From the NCBI GenBank assembly GCA_026874595.1, contig CM049320.1, positions 8,127,464-8,191,463 of the forward strand: DNA of 64,000 bases. Direction: 5' to 3'. The first letter of the stretch is position 1. Every line of letters begins with the position of its first letter. The translations under genes and the position numbers were made by a program. The DNA is from Sipunculus nudus. Taxonomy: Eukaryota > Annelida > Sipuncula > Golfingiida > Sipunculidae. The notes below the pieces were generated by a model. The model worked only from the letters and a program-made list of their open reading frames with translations, had not been told where the DNA came from and searched no databases. Below are positions 10,386-19,852 of the stretch, piece after piece.

Positions 10386-10978
10386 ATGAGTAAGAAACGT
10401 GTTGTGGATGAGGAACTGCTTATCAGTCTAGAAAGCCTGCTGTAAAAAACTCTCAAGGTCAGCCCCCACCCGAACCTTCCGTTGCTGCTATGAATGTGTA
10501 CGACTCGAAAATCAACCGCCTCCTAAAAGCCATGCAAGAAAACCCAGATGACCTGAAGCTTAATGCTGAGTTTATAAGGCTCATGAAAGAGCAACATGAT
10601 ATGTATCAAACTTACAGGGGTGGTATGGACCCGTTCCGTTCCGACCCTACCTCAGCTACAACCACAGCGCCTTTCCTTCCTTCAGCTTCTCCCTCTGCTG
10701 CACCAATATCGATTAAAAAGCAAATCAGCACCTCGGCTGAACCTGCAGTACCCAGCAAGAAACCCCCTAAGAGGAAGATGACAAGCAAGATTGCTGACAC
10801 TCAAAAGAAAGAATATGAACAGCTGCAAAAACAACAGGATTATGCCAGTACGTCTTACGTGTCACCACTTAGCACTAGGAATATAAAACAACGGAAAAAG
10901 ACCAAAAAAGCAATACCTAAAGACATTGAAGAGGAAGAGAACGTTTACAATCTAGCCCCTCTGTTCTCATGGAGTTAG
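10386..10978 (+). pseudogene. Conserved Maverick protein upstream of integrase, with Lys-rich tail
   Basis: An ATG at 10386 starts MSKKRVVDEELLISLESLL, then TAA at 10443. A frameshifted continuation is open from about 10446 to 10978 and includes NRLLKAMQENPDDLKLNAEF, a helical, charged segment. This is followed by a Ser/Pro/Ala linker and a basic KKPPKRKMTSK stretch. The start and the helical repeat match my recollection of a conserved small protein in many Mavericks, whose role is not known to me. Its end overlaps the integrase ATG by 10 bases. Confidence 0.5.
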
Positions 10979-12235
10979 AAAAAGAAAGGAACGCAATCCT
11001 GTATGACGCGGTGCAACACCCCGACAGAGCATACAGTGGTAACTCGGCGCTGATCCTGAAAAAACTCGCCAAAACCTTCTCAGGCAAGCCTCTGGATAAA
11101 AGGGAACAGGCATTGCGCTACCTACGACAGCAAGAAGCATACGTACGTCCGCATGTGCCCCGCTCCACATGGGAAAGGGGTGTTTGACCGTATGCGCACT
11201 GTTGTGGGGTCTATCGATAAGCAGTGGCAAGCTGATCTTACCGACATGTCACACAGAGTCATTTTTCCGTACAACGATGGTTATAAAATGATTTTGACCG
11301 TGGTGGATGTGATGTCTCGGTACGCCTGGGCGCGACCGCTGAAAAGCAAAAAAATCGTCCGAGGTGGCAGCTGCTATGAGAGACATATTTGAAGACTCTG
11401 GGCGACACCCAACAGATATCCAGATCGATCAGGGCAACGAGTTTTGTGGGCCGGCTTGGATTAGCTTAAAAAAAGATTATTCCTTCAAACTTTCCCATAG
11501 TAAAGAACCTGAGATCAAAGCAGCACTAGTGGAGCGCTTCAATCGCACCATCAAAGAAATGATATGGCGCTATTTTATGAAGACAGGTCAACGCACCTGG
11601 GTAAATATACTGGAGAGTATCGTGAACGCCTACAACCACCGCAAAAACACCAGTATCAAAATGTCCCCGGCGGAGTTTTGTGGGCCGGCTTGGACTACCT
11701 AAAAAAAGATTATTCCTTCAAACTTTCCCATAGTAAAGAACCTGAGATCAAAGCAGCACTAGTGGAGCGCTTCAATCGCACCATCAAAGAAATGATATGG
11801 CGCTATTTTATGAAGACAGGTCAACGCACCTGGGTAAATATACTGGAGAGTATCGTGAACGCCTACAACCACCGCAAAAACACCAGTATCAAAATGTCCC
11901 CGGCGCAGGCGGTGAGCCACGAGCCAATAGAGGAAACAGAACAGATCATCTGGGATCGACTGTATCCTCAGAACACTGAGAAACAGCTGCAGCGCATCGA
12001 CAGTGACAGAGACTATTTAAAGGTAGGTGACTCCACTTTCAAGCCGACTTTCAAGAAGGGTGTCACGCCGCGATGGCAGGAAGAGGTGTTTGTGATATGG
12101 GAATGCCAGCTCAAAACTCCACGTGTAATTTACCGTCTGAAAGACCTGAAGGGAGAAATAATCGAGGGACAATGGGTGAGACAGCAGTTGCAAAAAGTCA
12201 ATCCTCCCCCGTTGGCCACATCAGGAGACAACTGA
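10969..12235 (+). pseudogene. Retroviral-type (rve) integrase of the Maverick, frameshifted and internally duplicated
   Basis: The catalytic core motifs of a DDE integrase are present: QADLTDM with the first Asp near 11230, IQIDQGNEF with the second Asp near 11425-11443, and KAALVERFNRTIKE with the catalytic Glu near 11518-11559. The C-terminal part contains PRWQEEVFVIWE and EIIEGQWVRQQLQKV, the SH3/chromo-like tail of Polinton integrases. Phases shift near 11160, 11360 and at the duplication. A 234-base segment bearing the Glu motif is present twice, so the catalytic Glu occurs twice. The enzyme would insert the element into host DNA; this copy cannot encode it intact. Confidence 0.9.
11439..11905 (+). 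repeat. Near-identical tandem duplication inside the integrase gene
   Basis: Positions 11439-11672 recur at 11673-11905. By eye the copies are identical except for the seven-base TTAGCTT at 11461-11467 against the six-base CTACCT at 11695-11700, which makes the offsets 234 and then 233. The one-base difference changes the reading phase of the second copy. The low divergence, against heavy decay in nearby genes, implies a recent event or an assembly error. Confidence 0.9.
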
Positions 12236-12270
12236 GCTCCCCGCTGCCACCTTGGGCAGCTTTCAATCCC

Positions 12271-13015
12271 TTCTTGTGTTACATAGAACGCTGTGTCCTC
12301 GTATCAAAACATGACACGAAAGGGCAGTTCCTGTGTTACACCTGTCCTCAACATAACAGAAATCACATCTGCGGGATCTACAACAGTTTTCTTTATATGT
12401 GTCCCACTGAAGAAACAAGACGGATTCATAGTATGTACAATGACCGGTCAGACCTTAGAGTATTTACCTTCTCTTACTGCAGTGCCCCCTGGTGACGAGG
12501 TAATAAGACGAAAAGAATACGACCCGGGCGTTTACCGCCAATTCAAAGACAGGGAACTTTATGACCTACTGCTACAGCCCATCAGATACAACAGTTTCCG
12601 GGAGATGGACAGAAAGCTGTTCACAGACAGCCTGCAGATGACTAATGTGAATGAACGTTACATGGTCTATTTCTGCATGGCGAGGCTTTGGCAGAGACAA
12701 CATTACTTCACAAAGTTCGCCAAACCTAACAAATTCAACGTGATGAGGGCATTCCACTACGCTTGTCAGGAACACAACGAGAAAAATAGGGTGAACATCA
12801 CGTCCTACCGTAAACTTCACGACCTGAAACGACACGTGTTTTACATTTTATGTACTGTTAATGGGGCTTGGCGAGGGCACAAAGTGCAGCTCGACGCTCA
12901 AGAAGAAAATGAACTGTATTACTGGTTCACCCGTTGCAAAAAAATGTCAGACTTCTATAAACCTCGTCTTAATAAAACGTTTTATGTCATATTCTGTTGT
13001 GTTTGTTCTTTCTGA
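12271..13015 (+). pseudogene. Cys/His-rich protein with helical C-terminal domain, frameshifted
   Basis: Phase 1 near 12325-12410 reads FLCYTCPQHNRNHICG and then NSFLYMCP, with Cys and His spaced as in a zinc-binding site. Phase 2 takes over near 12420 with DGFIVCTMTGQTLEYL and stays open to TGA at 13013, giving a mostly helical region (YNSFREMDRKLFTDSL; NVMRAFHYACQEHNEKN). I do not recognise the family with certainty. The pattern Cys-x2-Cys ... His-x-Cys ... Cys followed by VCTMTG suggests one zinc-ribbon-like protein broken by a single frameshift, possibly a transcription-related factor. Confidence 0.5.
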
Positions 13016-13043
13016 TGAACTACAAACCCACTTTATCACAAAC

Positions 13044-13310
13044 ATGGCAAGCAACGAACCCGGAAGCGATAACACATCACTCTCTCTGACCACAAATAAC
13101 AACCACAAACCGGTAGACGCCCGCAACCTGATGATGTTCAGTTGCACGATTTTTGTCTTTGTAACAGTGGTGCTGGCGGCGGTGATAAACCTGTCTCTAT
13201 CTTAGCTTAACAAAGATAGTGCTACTAGAGAGGTGTGGATAGGGCTGCTCTTCACTGCACTGGGAGTAATCGTCCCCAACCCAAAGATCAAAAGGAGTCG
13301 ACAAATATAG
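13044..13310 (+). pseudogene. Small two-helix membrane protein with in-frame TAG
   Basis: From ATG 13044 the protein has a polar, Asn/Ser-rich start, then a first membrane segment (FSCTIFVFVTVVLAAVI, about residues 33-49). TAG at 13203 interrupts it. The same phase then continues with a second hydrophobic segment (VWIGLLFTALGVIVPNPKIK) and a basic end before TAG at about 13308. The full frame would be 88 codons. Small double-helix proteins of this kind, ending with a Pro-Asn/Ser-Pro-Lys turn, are common in Mavericks. A role in the virion or host membrane is inference. Confidence 0.55.
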
Positions 13311-13317
13311 CAAAACT

Positions 13318-14624
13318 ATGACGGATTTCAGTCTTATCTTACCTTCTTACGCCAGCTATCAATATTTCCCTGATAACAAGTTTGCTGCTTTCAGGATCAG
13401 GCTGCCGGAATCCATCCAGCTGGACCCCCGTTGGTACTTGGAGGTGGTGCTAACTGACCTGAACGTCCCGGCTCACTTGGAAGAAAAAGTTGAAGAGGAG
13501 GAGGGGACCACGCTTGCAAAACCCTTAAAAATAGACCTATGCAACCCAGAAAACAGGACGATCTTACATCACCTTTTTCCTATACCCGCTTCTCCTCAAG
13601 ATCTCGCCGTCACATTGTACAGGACCTTGAATATATTTGTAAGTGGTATGCAGGCTATCATGCGTGTTAAAAATCACAACAGACCAACAAGTATCACACA
13701 AGAACTGAAAATAGACCACAGAGGGCGTATTTACAGCCAATTCAAGTACACCGGGGCTTATGTCCCTAATTTAAATGAGTATTACATCATGTACAACAAA
13801 AAACTCTCCCAGTACCTGGACCCCGGATTACCGTTGGACAGGTTTGAACCATTCGCAGCTGACAATTCCTTGTGGGAGAAAAATATGTTGGACACTGAAA
13901 ACCCCAACGACATTACATTCTACATGGTATTACCACAGGGATGTACATCCCTTTGAAAAAGTACCTCGAGAAATATTACCATGAGGTTCAGTTCACCTTT
14001 GTTGAAAGTGAGTTGGTGATTGCATTTAAAAGGTTGGAACGAGAAATACCCGCAGGTACAAAGCTGGTACACGTAGTGCTGAGCCCGGGCTATGCGCACA
14101 GGCTCCTCCAGTGGCCTGAAGTGGATGACACAGAGGGTTCGGGGAGGTGTGGCTGGGTGCCGTACTGGAGGAAGGAGGAAGGGTGGCTTTTTACGGGAAT
14201 TACATTGACTATCAAGTGATCCCTTTATCTGTCCGACCTCAACCATGGGGTAGGAAGTTATACACCACCTCCTTTCATATCAAGAACACTAAACAAAAGG
14301 GAGCAAGACACCAGCACCATAGCTATAGACAGCCAACCGGTTGTTTTCGGAACCTCAGTGTTCATGCCTGAAACGTTGGGGGCAGGGCAGGGGAGAGACG
14401 AGATGCACGTCTATCTACATGAAACGTTTGAGGAAGAAGGGTTGCAGTTGCGTACAGTGACGCGCCCATTTGCACCGAAAGAACGCCAGATCTCGAACAT
14501 TTACATCCGACACAGTCAGTACCACCGCATCAAACCCGGGAAGCGGAAGTTGGACGAAGTGTCTAATCCATCAAAGGTACATATGGGGAACGCGTGCCCT
14601 TCAGGGCTGGGCAAAAAAGCCTAA
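13318..14624 (+). pseudogene. Maverick penton-like/beta-rich structural family, copy 1
   Basis: An ATG at 13318 opens 212 codons beginning with LPSYASYQYFPDNKF and continuing AAFRIRLPESIQLD. This matches a recurring Maverick protein start in which LPSNAS and YPNNT motifs precede a beta-rich domain. Phase changes at about 13941 and again between 14219 and 14358. Later parts include LVHVVLSPGYAHRLLQW and MHVYLHETFEEEG. The family is usually assigned to a capsid vertex or minor capsid role, but I cannot prove that here. Two neighbours to the right look like paralogues. Confidence 0.6.
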
Positions 14625-14639
14625 TAACCTTGCATTTCA

Positions 14640-15461
14640 GACCAGCTAAATCCTTGCGCCTGTCCAGCTTTAGCCCTTTGATCAATATGGGGGAACCCCA
14701 CATCCTCCCCGACTCCATACCCCTGGAACCACTGGACGAATGGTAGGTCGCCCTGTGGACATGCGCCTCCCACGGTACTTTTATAATGTCCACGAAGGTG
14801 AAATGGTGGTGACCTTGAAAAATACGGCCAAAAAATGGAAGAGGAAATTTTCATTGTCAAAGGGGCATTACACGGCAAAATCTCTCATCAGTCAATTAAA
14901 GAAGTTTCTTCAAACGGGGTTAGGTGACCGGAAGTTAATTGCAGACACGGAAGACCATGTGCAGTTCCAGTTTAACAACGAAAGCAAAACCACCCTGACC
15001 CTCAACGAACCGCTGGCGAATGTTCTGGGCTTCCCTGCCTAGCTAACGGTTGGGACCGGAAGCCGCAACCCGTCACTTGCCAAAAGAGATCAGAAGATAT
15101 AGGGATGAGCGTAAATTTCAGACCTATCCACAATGCCCCTGTAAACCCGAACAGAGGATTCCTAGTGCTTTGGGTCCACGCAGACGGTTTAGTGGAAAAC
15201 TCTGTGTTGAGGGGCAACCACACCCCCGTGCTTAAGTATGTTGTGGATGGTGACGGGGTACTGATGCAACACTTTATTTTCTTTCAGTTCGACACATTCG
15301 ACTACGTCAGACTGAAATATATCCGAGAAGTGTCCAAAATACACGTCCAGGTGCGTGATTCGCCAGACAGACCCCTGCAGTACCCCGCACAGCTAAGCAG
15401 CAAACCGGAAGCCACACTGCATTTCCAATCGAAACTTAACAGAAACGATGGGGGTGCTTGA
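14640..15461 (+). pseudogene. Maverick penton-like family, copy 2, N-terminus poorly preserved
   Basis: An open stretch at 14740-15042 ends LNEPLANVLGFPA, which corresponds to the LS..LA.ILGF landmark of the family. After a shift, 15105-15461 contains GFLVLWVHADGLVENSVLRG, the region that in relatives reads as a VYCD/VGD strand pair, and ends with ATLHFQSKL, the usual closing strand. The expected LPSNAS-type start is not clear. The gene seems complete in order but broken by at least one frameshift near 15043. Confidence 0.55.
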
Positions 15462-15944
15462 TGAGAACGGTAGCCGTACATCTCCACCCTCTCCGACGCC
15501 TCGGAAGAATATTACCCCAACAATGTGATGAGCGAGTACAGAAATCATTTTTACACGGAGCTTACCACTAGGGGGACAGAGTACCAGATTGCACTGGTAT
15601 CCATATCCCATCCTATGGTGGAAGGAGACATGCTAGATTTGGTGCAGGTCAGGCTCCCTGGATGGGTGTACAATAGCGTGTACGGAGATAAACACACAGA
15701 TATCGTCAGAGTGATTGATCCTAGGTACGAGTCGGAACTTTCAGTCACAGATGAAAATACGCACATGTTCACCCAAGGCTTTGACCACCTGCACTATTAC
15801 CCAGTCAACCGAAACAGGCTGTCTGACATACATGTTTTCTTGTGTAACGAGAAAGGTCAAAGGGTGGCCTTTAAGTCGGGTGAAGGCCGCGTTATCTGCA
15901 CTTTTCACCTCAAGCCACAGGGTGGTGTATCATTTATAAGCTAG
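15448..15944 (+). pseudogene. Maverick penton-like family, copy 3 (short)
   Basis: The open phase from 15474 reads TLSDASEEYYPNNVMSEY, a clear counterpart of the LPSNAS-YPNNT start. It runs to TAG at 15942, ending RVICTFHLKPQGGV, the usual last strand. The whole is only about 160 codons, much shorter than copies 1 and 2. An ATG at 15448 in another phase (MGVLDENG) may be the original start, separated by a small frameshift and the stop at 15471. After that the frame is undamaged, so this copy is one of the better preserved genes. Confidence 0.6.
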
Positions 15945-15948
15945 CGCT

Positions 15949-16660
15949 ATGGAGCGAACGGACGTGTCACGGCAGAGCAATGAAACCACGCTCGTGGATA
16001 TCATTAAACATTTGAGAATCAAAACAGTCAGATTCAGCAGTCAAAGGGCTGATGTTTTCGAGGTGGAGCCTGTGGGCGCTGACCACAGGCTCCCCCTGCT
16101 ATATGCCCAGGAAATACAGGAGAACCTGTACCGTGCCAAAGCAGAAGCTGTGTATAAAAAATACTTCGCCTGCGGTTGAGAGCGCATTCTGTCACAGATA
16201 CCCGAACCAGATGGACGTGTGCGGTAGTGGTAAAGAGCTAAGGGACCCAGCGATTGACATGTTGGAGGCGGCGCTGGAGAGCATACCATTGTACCTTTAG
16301 AAAGCAATGATGGTGGTTGAGAAGAATGAGGCCCTGAAGAAAGCCCCAAAGTTCTCAGTGAATATCATTCACACCATGCCTTATGGGGAGTTCTTCAAAT
16401 TGGATGGGATTTACATCGGGGTGCTGTTCCGTGCAAACGGTTCTGTACCAGCCCTCTTGATCCCTCACACCGTCATATGTAAACTGTTGAGTGGTGGGTG
16501 CTGCTGGGGGTAAACTGCGATCTCTGGGGGAGGATTTGATCAACAAGGCAGCGGGCCATTACGTAGACTACATGAGTACCAATCACATCTGGCCAAACAC
16601 CAGATCCCCGTATGACGAAGTGGGGTTGGTTAGTGCAGAGATCATGTTCACCAAACTGTG
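15949..16660 (+). pseudogene. Unknown Maverick protein, about 235 codons, twice frameshifted
   Basis: Starts at ATG 15949, five bases after the previous stop, and is open to 16179 (MERTDVSRQSNETTLVDIIK). A second phase continues from 16180 through a TAG at 16298 to about 16490 (FSVNIIHTMPYGEFFKLDGI). A third covers 16495-16660 (LGEDLINKAAGHYVDYMSTN). No domain is recognised. Tight spacing and position between penton-like and core-like genes suggest a virion or morphogenesis role, by context only. Confidence 0.45.
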
Positions 16661-16729
16661 AAAATGGCCACAAAAAGTGTAGAACATCAAACCCGTGGGG
16701 TCTATCAAGCGATTGAAATATTATACAGA

Positions 16730-16921
16730 ATGCCTAGAAGGAGAAGGAGAAACATCCGGGGGAGAAGGAAGAGGAGGAGGAGAGGTGGCCTGCTCCCTTT
16801 TCTCCCACTCCTAGCAGCAGCCCTCCTGGCTATCGGCAAGGCGGTGGCCCTCGGGGCTGAAGGCAGCGCAGCTGGTTTCGGGGTCAAGAAAGCGCTGGAT
16901 GTTGCGACAAGGAGACGATGA
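16730..16921 (+). CDS. Arginine-rich core protein resembling adenovirus pX (mu)
   Basis: A 63-residue frame from ATG 16730, itself undamaged. Residues 3-18 are almost all Arg or Lys (RRRRRNIRGRRKRRRR). Then come GGLLPFLPLLAAALLAIGK at 19-37, a Gly-Gly plus Pro-containing hydrophobic stretch, and an Ala/Gly-rich tail ending with three Arg. The sequence of a basic block, double Gly and short hydrophobic part is the hallmark of the adenovirus core protein X precursor, for which adintovirus homologues are known. It would condense DNA in the virion. The match is by pattern, not alignment. An in-frame ATG at 16664 upstream is less likely. Confidence 0.65.
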   Translation: MPRRRRRNIRGRRKRRRRGGLLPFLPLLAAALLAIGKAVALGAEGSAAGFGVKKALDVATRRR

Positions 16922-16967
16922 GCAAAATGTGAGTTAAAACAACCGTGAAAACAGTCAAATACAAGTT

Positions 16968-17402
16968 ATGGTGAGAATTAAAAACACTCCTCATAAACCT
17001 TTTGGACCAAGCCCTGAGTCTGTGGAGGCTGCCGCAGCCGTGGCGGGGATGATAGGGGCGGCTACACCCAGAAATGTAGCCCTGGTGCCAGTCAACGGTG
17101 ATCCAACCCGCGGGTTTAAGTCGTTGGAGGACGCCTGGACCATACAAATAGGGTGGTTCTCTCATCTGAACAACCCTATGCACAAGCTAATCAATACCAT
17201 GGGAGAGGCTAAAATGGGCAAGAGAAAATGTGTTGTACAAAAAAGGAAAAAAAAAAACCTACCTAAGAAGAAGAAAAAGAATCATCTTAGACCTCTGCCC
17301 GTGCGGAGAAAAGCTGCTTCAAAGGGGACTTTCGTGAAGAAAAAAGTGTTCACCCGTGTCAAAGCCCACGACCGTAAGGTTATTAAATGTGTCTATGACT
17401 GA
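16968..17402 (+). CDS. Lysine-rich core-like protein, intact frame of 144 residues
   Basis: The first half (about residues 1-82) is Ala/Pro-containing and mixed (SVEAAAAVAGMIGA). The second half is extremely basic (KRKKKNLPKKKKKN) and ends CVYD. No stop or frameshift is visible, unlike the large genes. A second possible start at ATG 17215 would give only the basic half. Such composition fits a DNA-binding core protein of the virion. It is followed directly by the CRE-rich promoter-like region, so it is probably the last gene of its block. Confidence 0.5.
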   Translation: MVRIKNTPHKPFGPSPESVEAAAAVAGMIGAATPRNVALVPVNGDPTRGFKSLEDAWTIQIGWFSHLNNPMHKLINTMGEAKMGKRKCVVQKRKKKNLPKKKKKNHLRPLPVRRKAASKGTFVKKKVFTRVKAHDRKVIKCVYD

Positions 17403-17416
17403 TTTTCATGGAGTGA

Positions 17417-17520
17417 TGACGTCACTGTTTTCTTTTAGAAAACCAGATGTGATGACGTCATGGGAAATCCAAAGGGTATTTATAGACCAAACGTGAATGA
17501 CGTCATCGGTCTTAAAATAG
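17417..17520 (+). promoter_or_regulatory. Promoter-like region with three palindromic CRE sites and TATA-like boxes
   Basis: Three exact TGACGTCA palindromes stand at 17417-17424, 17453-17460 and 17498-17505. A TATTTATAG box is at 17477-17485 and an AT-rich TTAAAATAG near 17512-17520. TGACGTCA is the consensus CREB/ATF site. The region lies in a 204-base gap between two genes on the same strand, just before the coiled-coil gene whose ATG is at 17607. It probably drives that gene and perhaps the capsid genes after it. Confidence 0.6.
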
Positions 17521-17606
17521 AACAGTGATTCATGAGACCTTTTATCTATAGTCTGCAGACCGCTCCCTTGTCATTCTTAACGCGACAACTGGCGCATACA
17601 AATCGT

Positions 17607-18268
17607 GATGGAGAACAAACCTACAAACAAGAGTGTTGAGGCACACCATGCTGATTCAGATATCCAGAAGGGCTGAGATCATGGACGCCCTCTTTCGAGC
17701 CGTGGAGGGGCTGCAACACATCATATCCGTGATGCATGAAGAGCTGCCAGGCGGTCATCTCATCAAGACCTATTTAACCGGACCCTTCGTTCCCGAGATC
17801 GAGGCCCAGAACCAGATGATGGACCTGATCACCCGCCTTTGCATCATGGACAATGAGGTCACCGACAAGCTGACCAACACATTCAAGGTGTTGGAAAAAC
17901 AGGTCGAGAAGATGTGCACTGGCATCAACCTCCTGGAATCCATGCAGAAAAGAATGGAAAAACAAAAAAAAAACAAAGGGGTTAAGAGGAAAGTCAAAGA
18001 GGAAGAAAATACTGACGGGGAGTTTCAAGTTGGAAACCCTAGGAAAAAGTTCAGGATACAAAAACCTAACATAAGAGAGATTGCTAAGAACAGGGCTGAG
18101 GCTAAAAAAGCCAGGAATATTAAACAGGCTAAGAAGACAAAAGAGGTCACCGCAGCAACTACTGCCAGCAATATCATCAACAAGGCATGTTTGTGGCCCC
18201 CTGATTCGGGTCAGGTAAATACATGGTTGGCAAAGGACTGCTGGGCAGCCTGGGTAAAGTTGGGCTGA
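17607..18268 (+). pseudogene. Coiled-coil and Lys-rich protein, one frameshift
   Basis: ATG 17607 begins MENKPTNKSVEAHHADSD, which ends at a TGA near 17670. The neighbouring phase is open to 18268 and forms a long helical, heptad-like region (MDLITRLCIMDNEVTDKL; TFKVLEKQVEKMC). This is followed by a basic part (KKNKGVKRKVKEEE; EIAKNRAEAKKARNIKQAKK). No family is recognised. A minor capsid or fibre-like structural role is possible because of position before the capsid gene. Confidence 0.45.
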
Positions 18269-18876
18269 CAGCCTTGAAGAAAGCCGGCAGCAAAGCCCTC
18301 AGGACTGGGGTCAGGAGAATTGGGGCTCGAGCCATAACGCTGGGGTTAAGAGGGCTGGGACCAGGGCCATGAAATCTGGGGTCAAGAGGGTGGGGAGTAA
18401 AATAGTTAAAAAACAGCCAGCACTGGACTGCAAGGCTTGCTCAGGAGCGGCATGAAATCGGTCAGCGCCGGGCTGACACGTAAAGCCACCGACGCTGTCA
18501 GGTCCCTGGTTAAGTCGGGTAAGAGTGCCGTAGCGAAAAATGCGGTAGAACTGGTAAAGTCTAAAAAAGCCAGACAACTGCTCAGCAGCAGAAACCTGCG
18601 CCGCACAGCGAAATCAACTGTTAGTTACCTGACTAACAAAGCCAAGGACAGTTCAGAACAGTTGGCCGTAACCTCGGGGGCAAAACTTTGACCAAAGCCG
18701 TGACCACCACCTTGGGCACCCTAGCCAAGAGAAACCTACCAGCCGTGACGGCAGCAGCGACGGCACCCGTCAGAAGGGGTGTAAAGAGGAAAGCCACATC
18801 GAACCGTGTGGCACCGACAGCCAAGAGGCGAATGAGGAGAATAGTGAAGCGAAAGAGGAACATATTTTTCAGCTGA
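18223..18876 (+). pseudogene. Basic amphipathic protein, candidate pVI-like membrane-active/core protein
   Basis: From ATG 18223 the first 30 residues form a strongly amphipathic helix (GLLGSLGKVGLTALKKAGSK). Then come imperfect repeats, TGVRRIGARAI and SGVKRVGSKIV, the second in another phase. Open phases at 18437-18691 and 18688-18876 continue with Lys/Arg-rich sequence and end KRRMRRIVKRKRNIFFS. TGA near 18370 and two phase changes break it. An amphipathic start with a basic C-terminal end is reminiscent of adenovirus protein VI. I offer that as a structural analogy only; a histone-like core protein is the alternative. Confidence 0.4.
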
Positions 18877-18897
18877 GAGAGAGAGAGAGAAAACCGG

Positions 18898-18905
18898 TAT
18901 AAAAA
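18898..18905 (+). promoter_or_regulatory. TATA-box-like element before the major capsid gene
   Basis: TATAAAAA occurs about 25 bases before the capsid reading frame becomes recognisable, after a GA-repeat tract at 18874-18890. Position and sequence fit a core promoter, though the transcription start cannot be seen. Confidence 0.45.
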
Positions 18906-18923
18906 CAGTCGTAACATTCCACG

Positions 18924-19838
18924 CTACCCCGGGGTATTGACAGGCTGGAACAGCAGCTGAACCCGGACACAGGAAGCGACAATAACAGCATAACATTCAA
19001 CGTGAAACACCAGATACCTCAGCATTATATCGATCTGAATGACATGTTTGTTGAGTTTGAGGTGGCACTCAAGAAAAATTCCTCAACCAACATGTCATAT
19101 AGCGATAAGGTAGGTAGCGTGGTCAACAACCTGTTGCATTCACTGTGGTCCAACGTAATCATCAAGCTCAACCACAAGGTTGTCACAGACATTGACGGAA
19201 ATTTCCCCTATCAAGCCTACCTGTCTAAGCTACTGACCTACACCCCTTAGCAGCTACACGACCAAGGAATACTGTATGGCTGGCATCAGGACGTGGCCGG
19301 TGAGATGGACGAGGTCACCCTGAAACGTTACAGGCAAGGAACCGTCAACGAGTCCACCCTGAAGGATAAGAACAACACCCAATTTCACGGTTTCACCAAA
19401 GACGACTTCCCTGTGGAAGGTAACGCTGTTGCCACCCGCAACAGTTGGTTGTTTGACCACCAGATTGGGACTGGAGAAGGAAAAGGCCTTGATGACCGCG
19501 GAGAAACCTAACCCAGTCATGAGATCAAGGGTCATCACACACACTGTACCCACTGGCAGCAAGCAGTACACCATCAGTAACCTGTATAACACTGGTTTTT
19601 ACTGCCACAGAAACTAGTGTGTGGGCTAGTAAGCAACGAGGCTTTCGCCGGCGAAAAGACCAAATGCCCTTATAATTTTGCTCATCACAACCTACAGGAG
19701 CTGCAGCTGGTCAAAAACGGAAAAGTGTACCCAATGTTCCCTCTCCGTATGGACTATGAAACACGGGAGTACAGGGAGGCCTATAGGCGTCTGCTGACCA
19801 CCTGTAAACGTCTGGATTCCAACATGACGAGCTAGACA
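18924..19838 (+). pseudogene. Major capsid protein (double jelly roll), deleted and broken
   Basis: The first jelly roll is recognisable from QIPQHYIDLNDMFVEFEV and VVNNLLHSLWSNVIIKLNHK (about 19008-19180) with FPYQAYLSKLLTYT, all landmarks of Polinton capsid proteins. TAG at 19248 interrupts, after which WHQDVAGEMDEVTLKRYRQG follows in the same phase. From about 19530 the start of the second jelly roll appears (PTGSKQYTISNLYNTGFY; TAG 19614; EAFAGEKTKCPYNFAHHNLQ). The gene ends at TAG 19833. About 300 codons remain of the 500 or more usual. The strands between about 19510 and 19530 and the whole C-terminal third are missing. No ATG is seen at the start. Confidence 0.85.
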
Positions 19839-19852
19839 GTGTGTTAAAAAAT

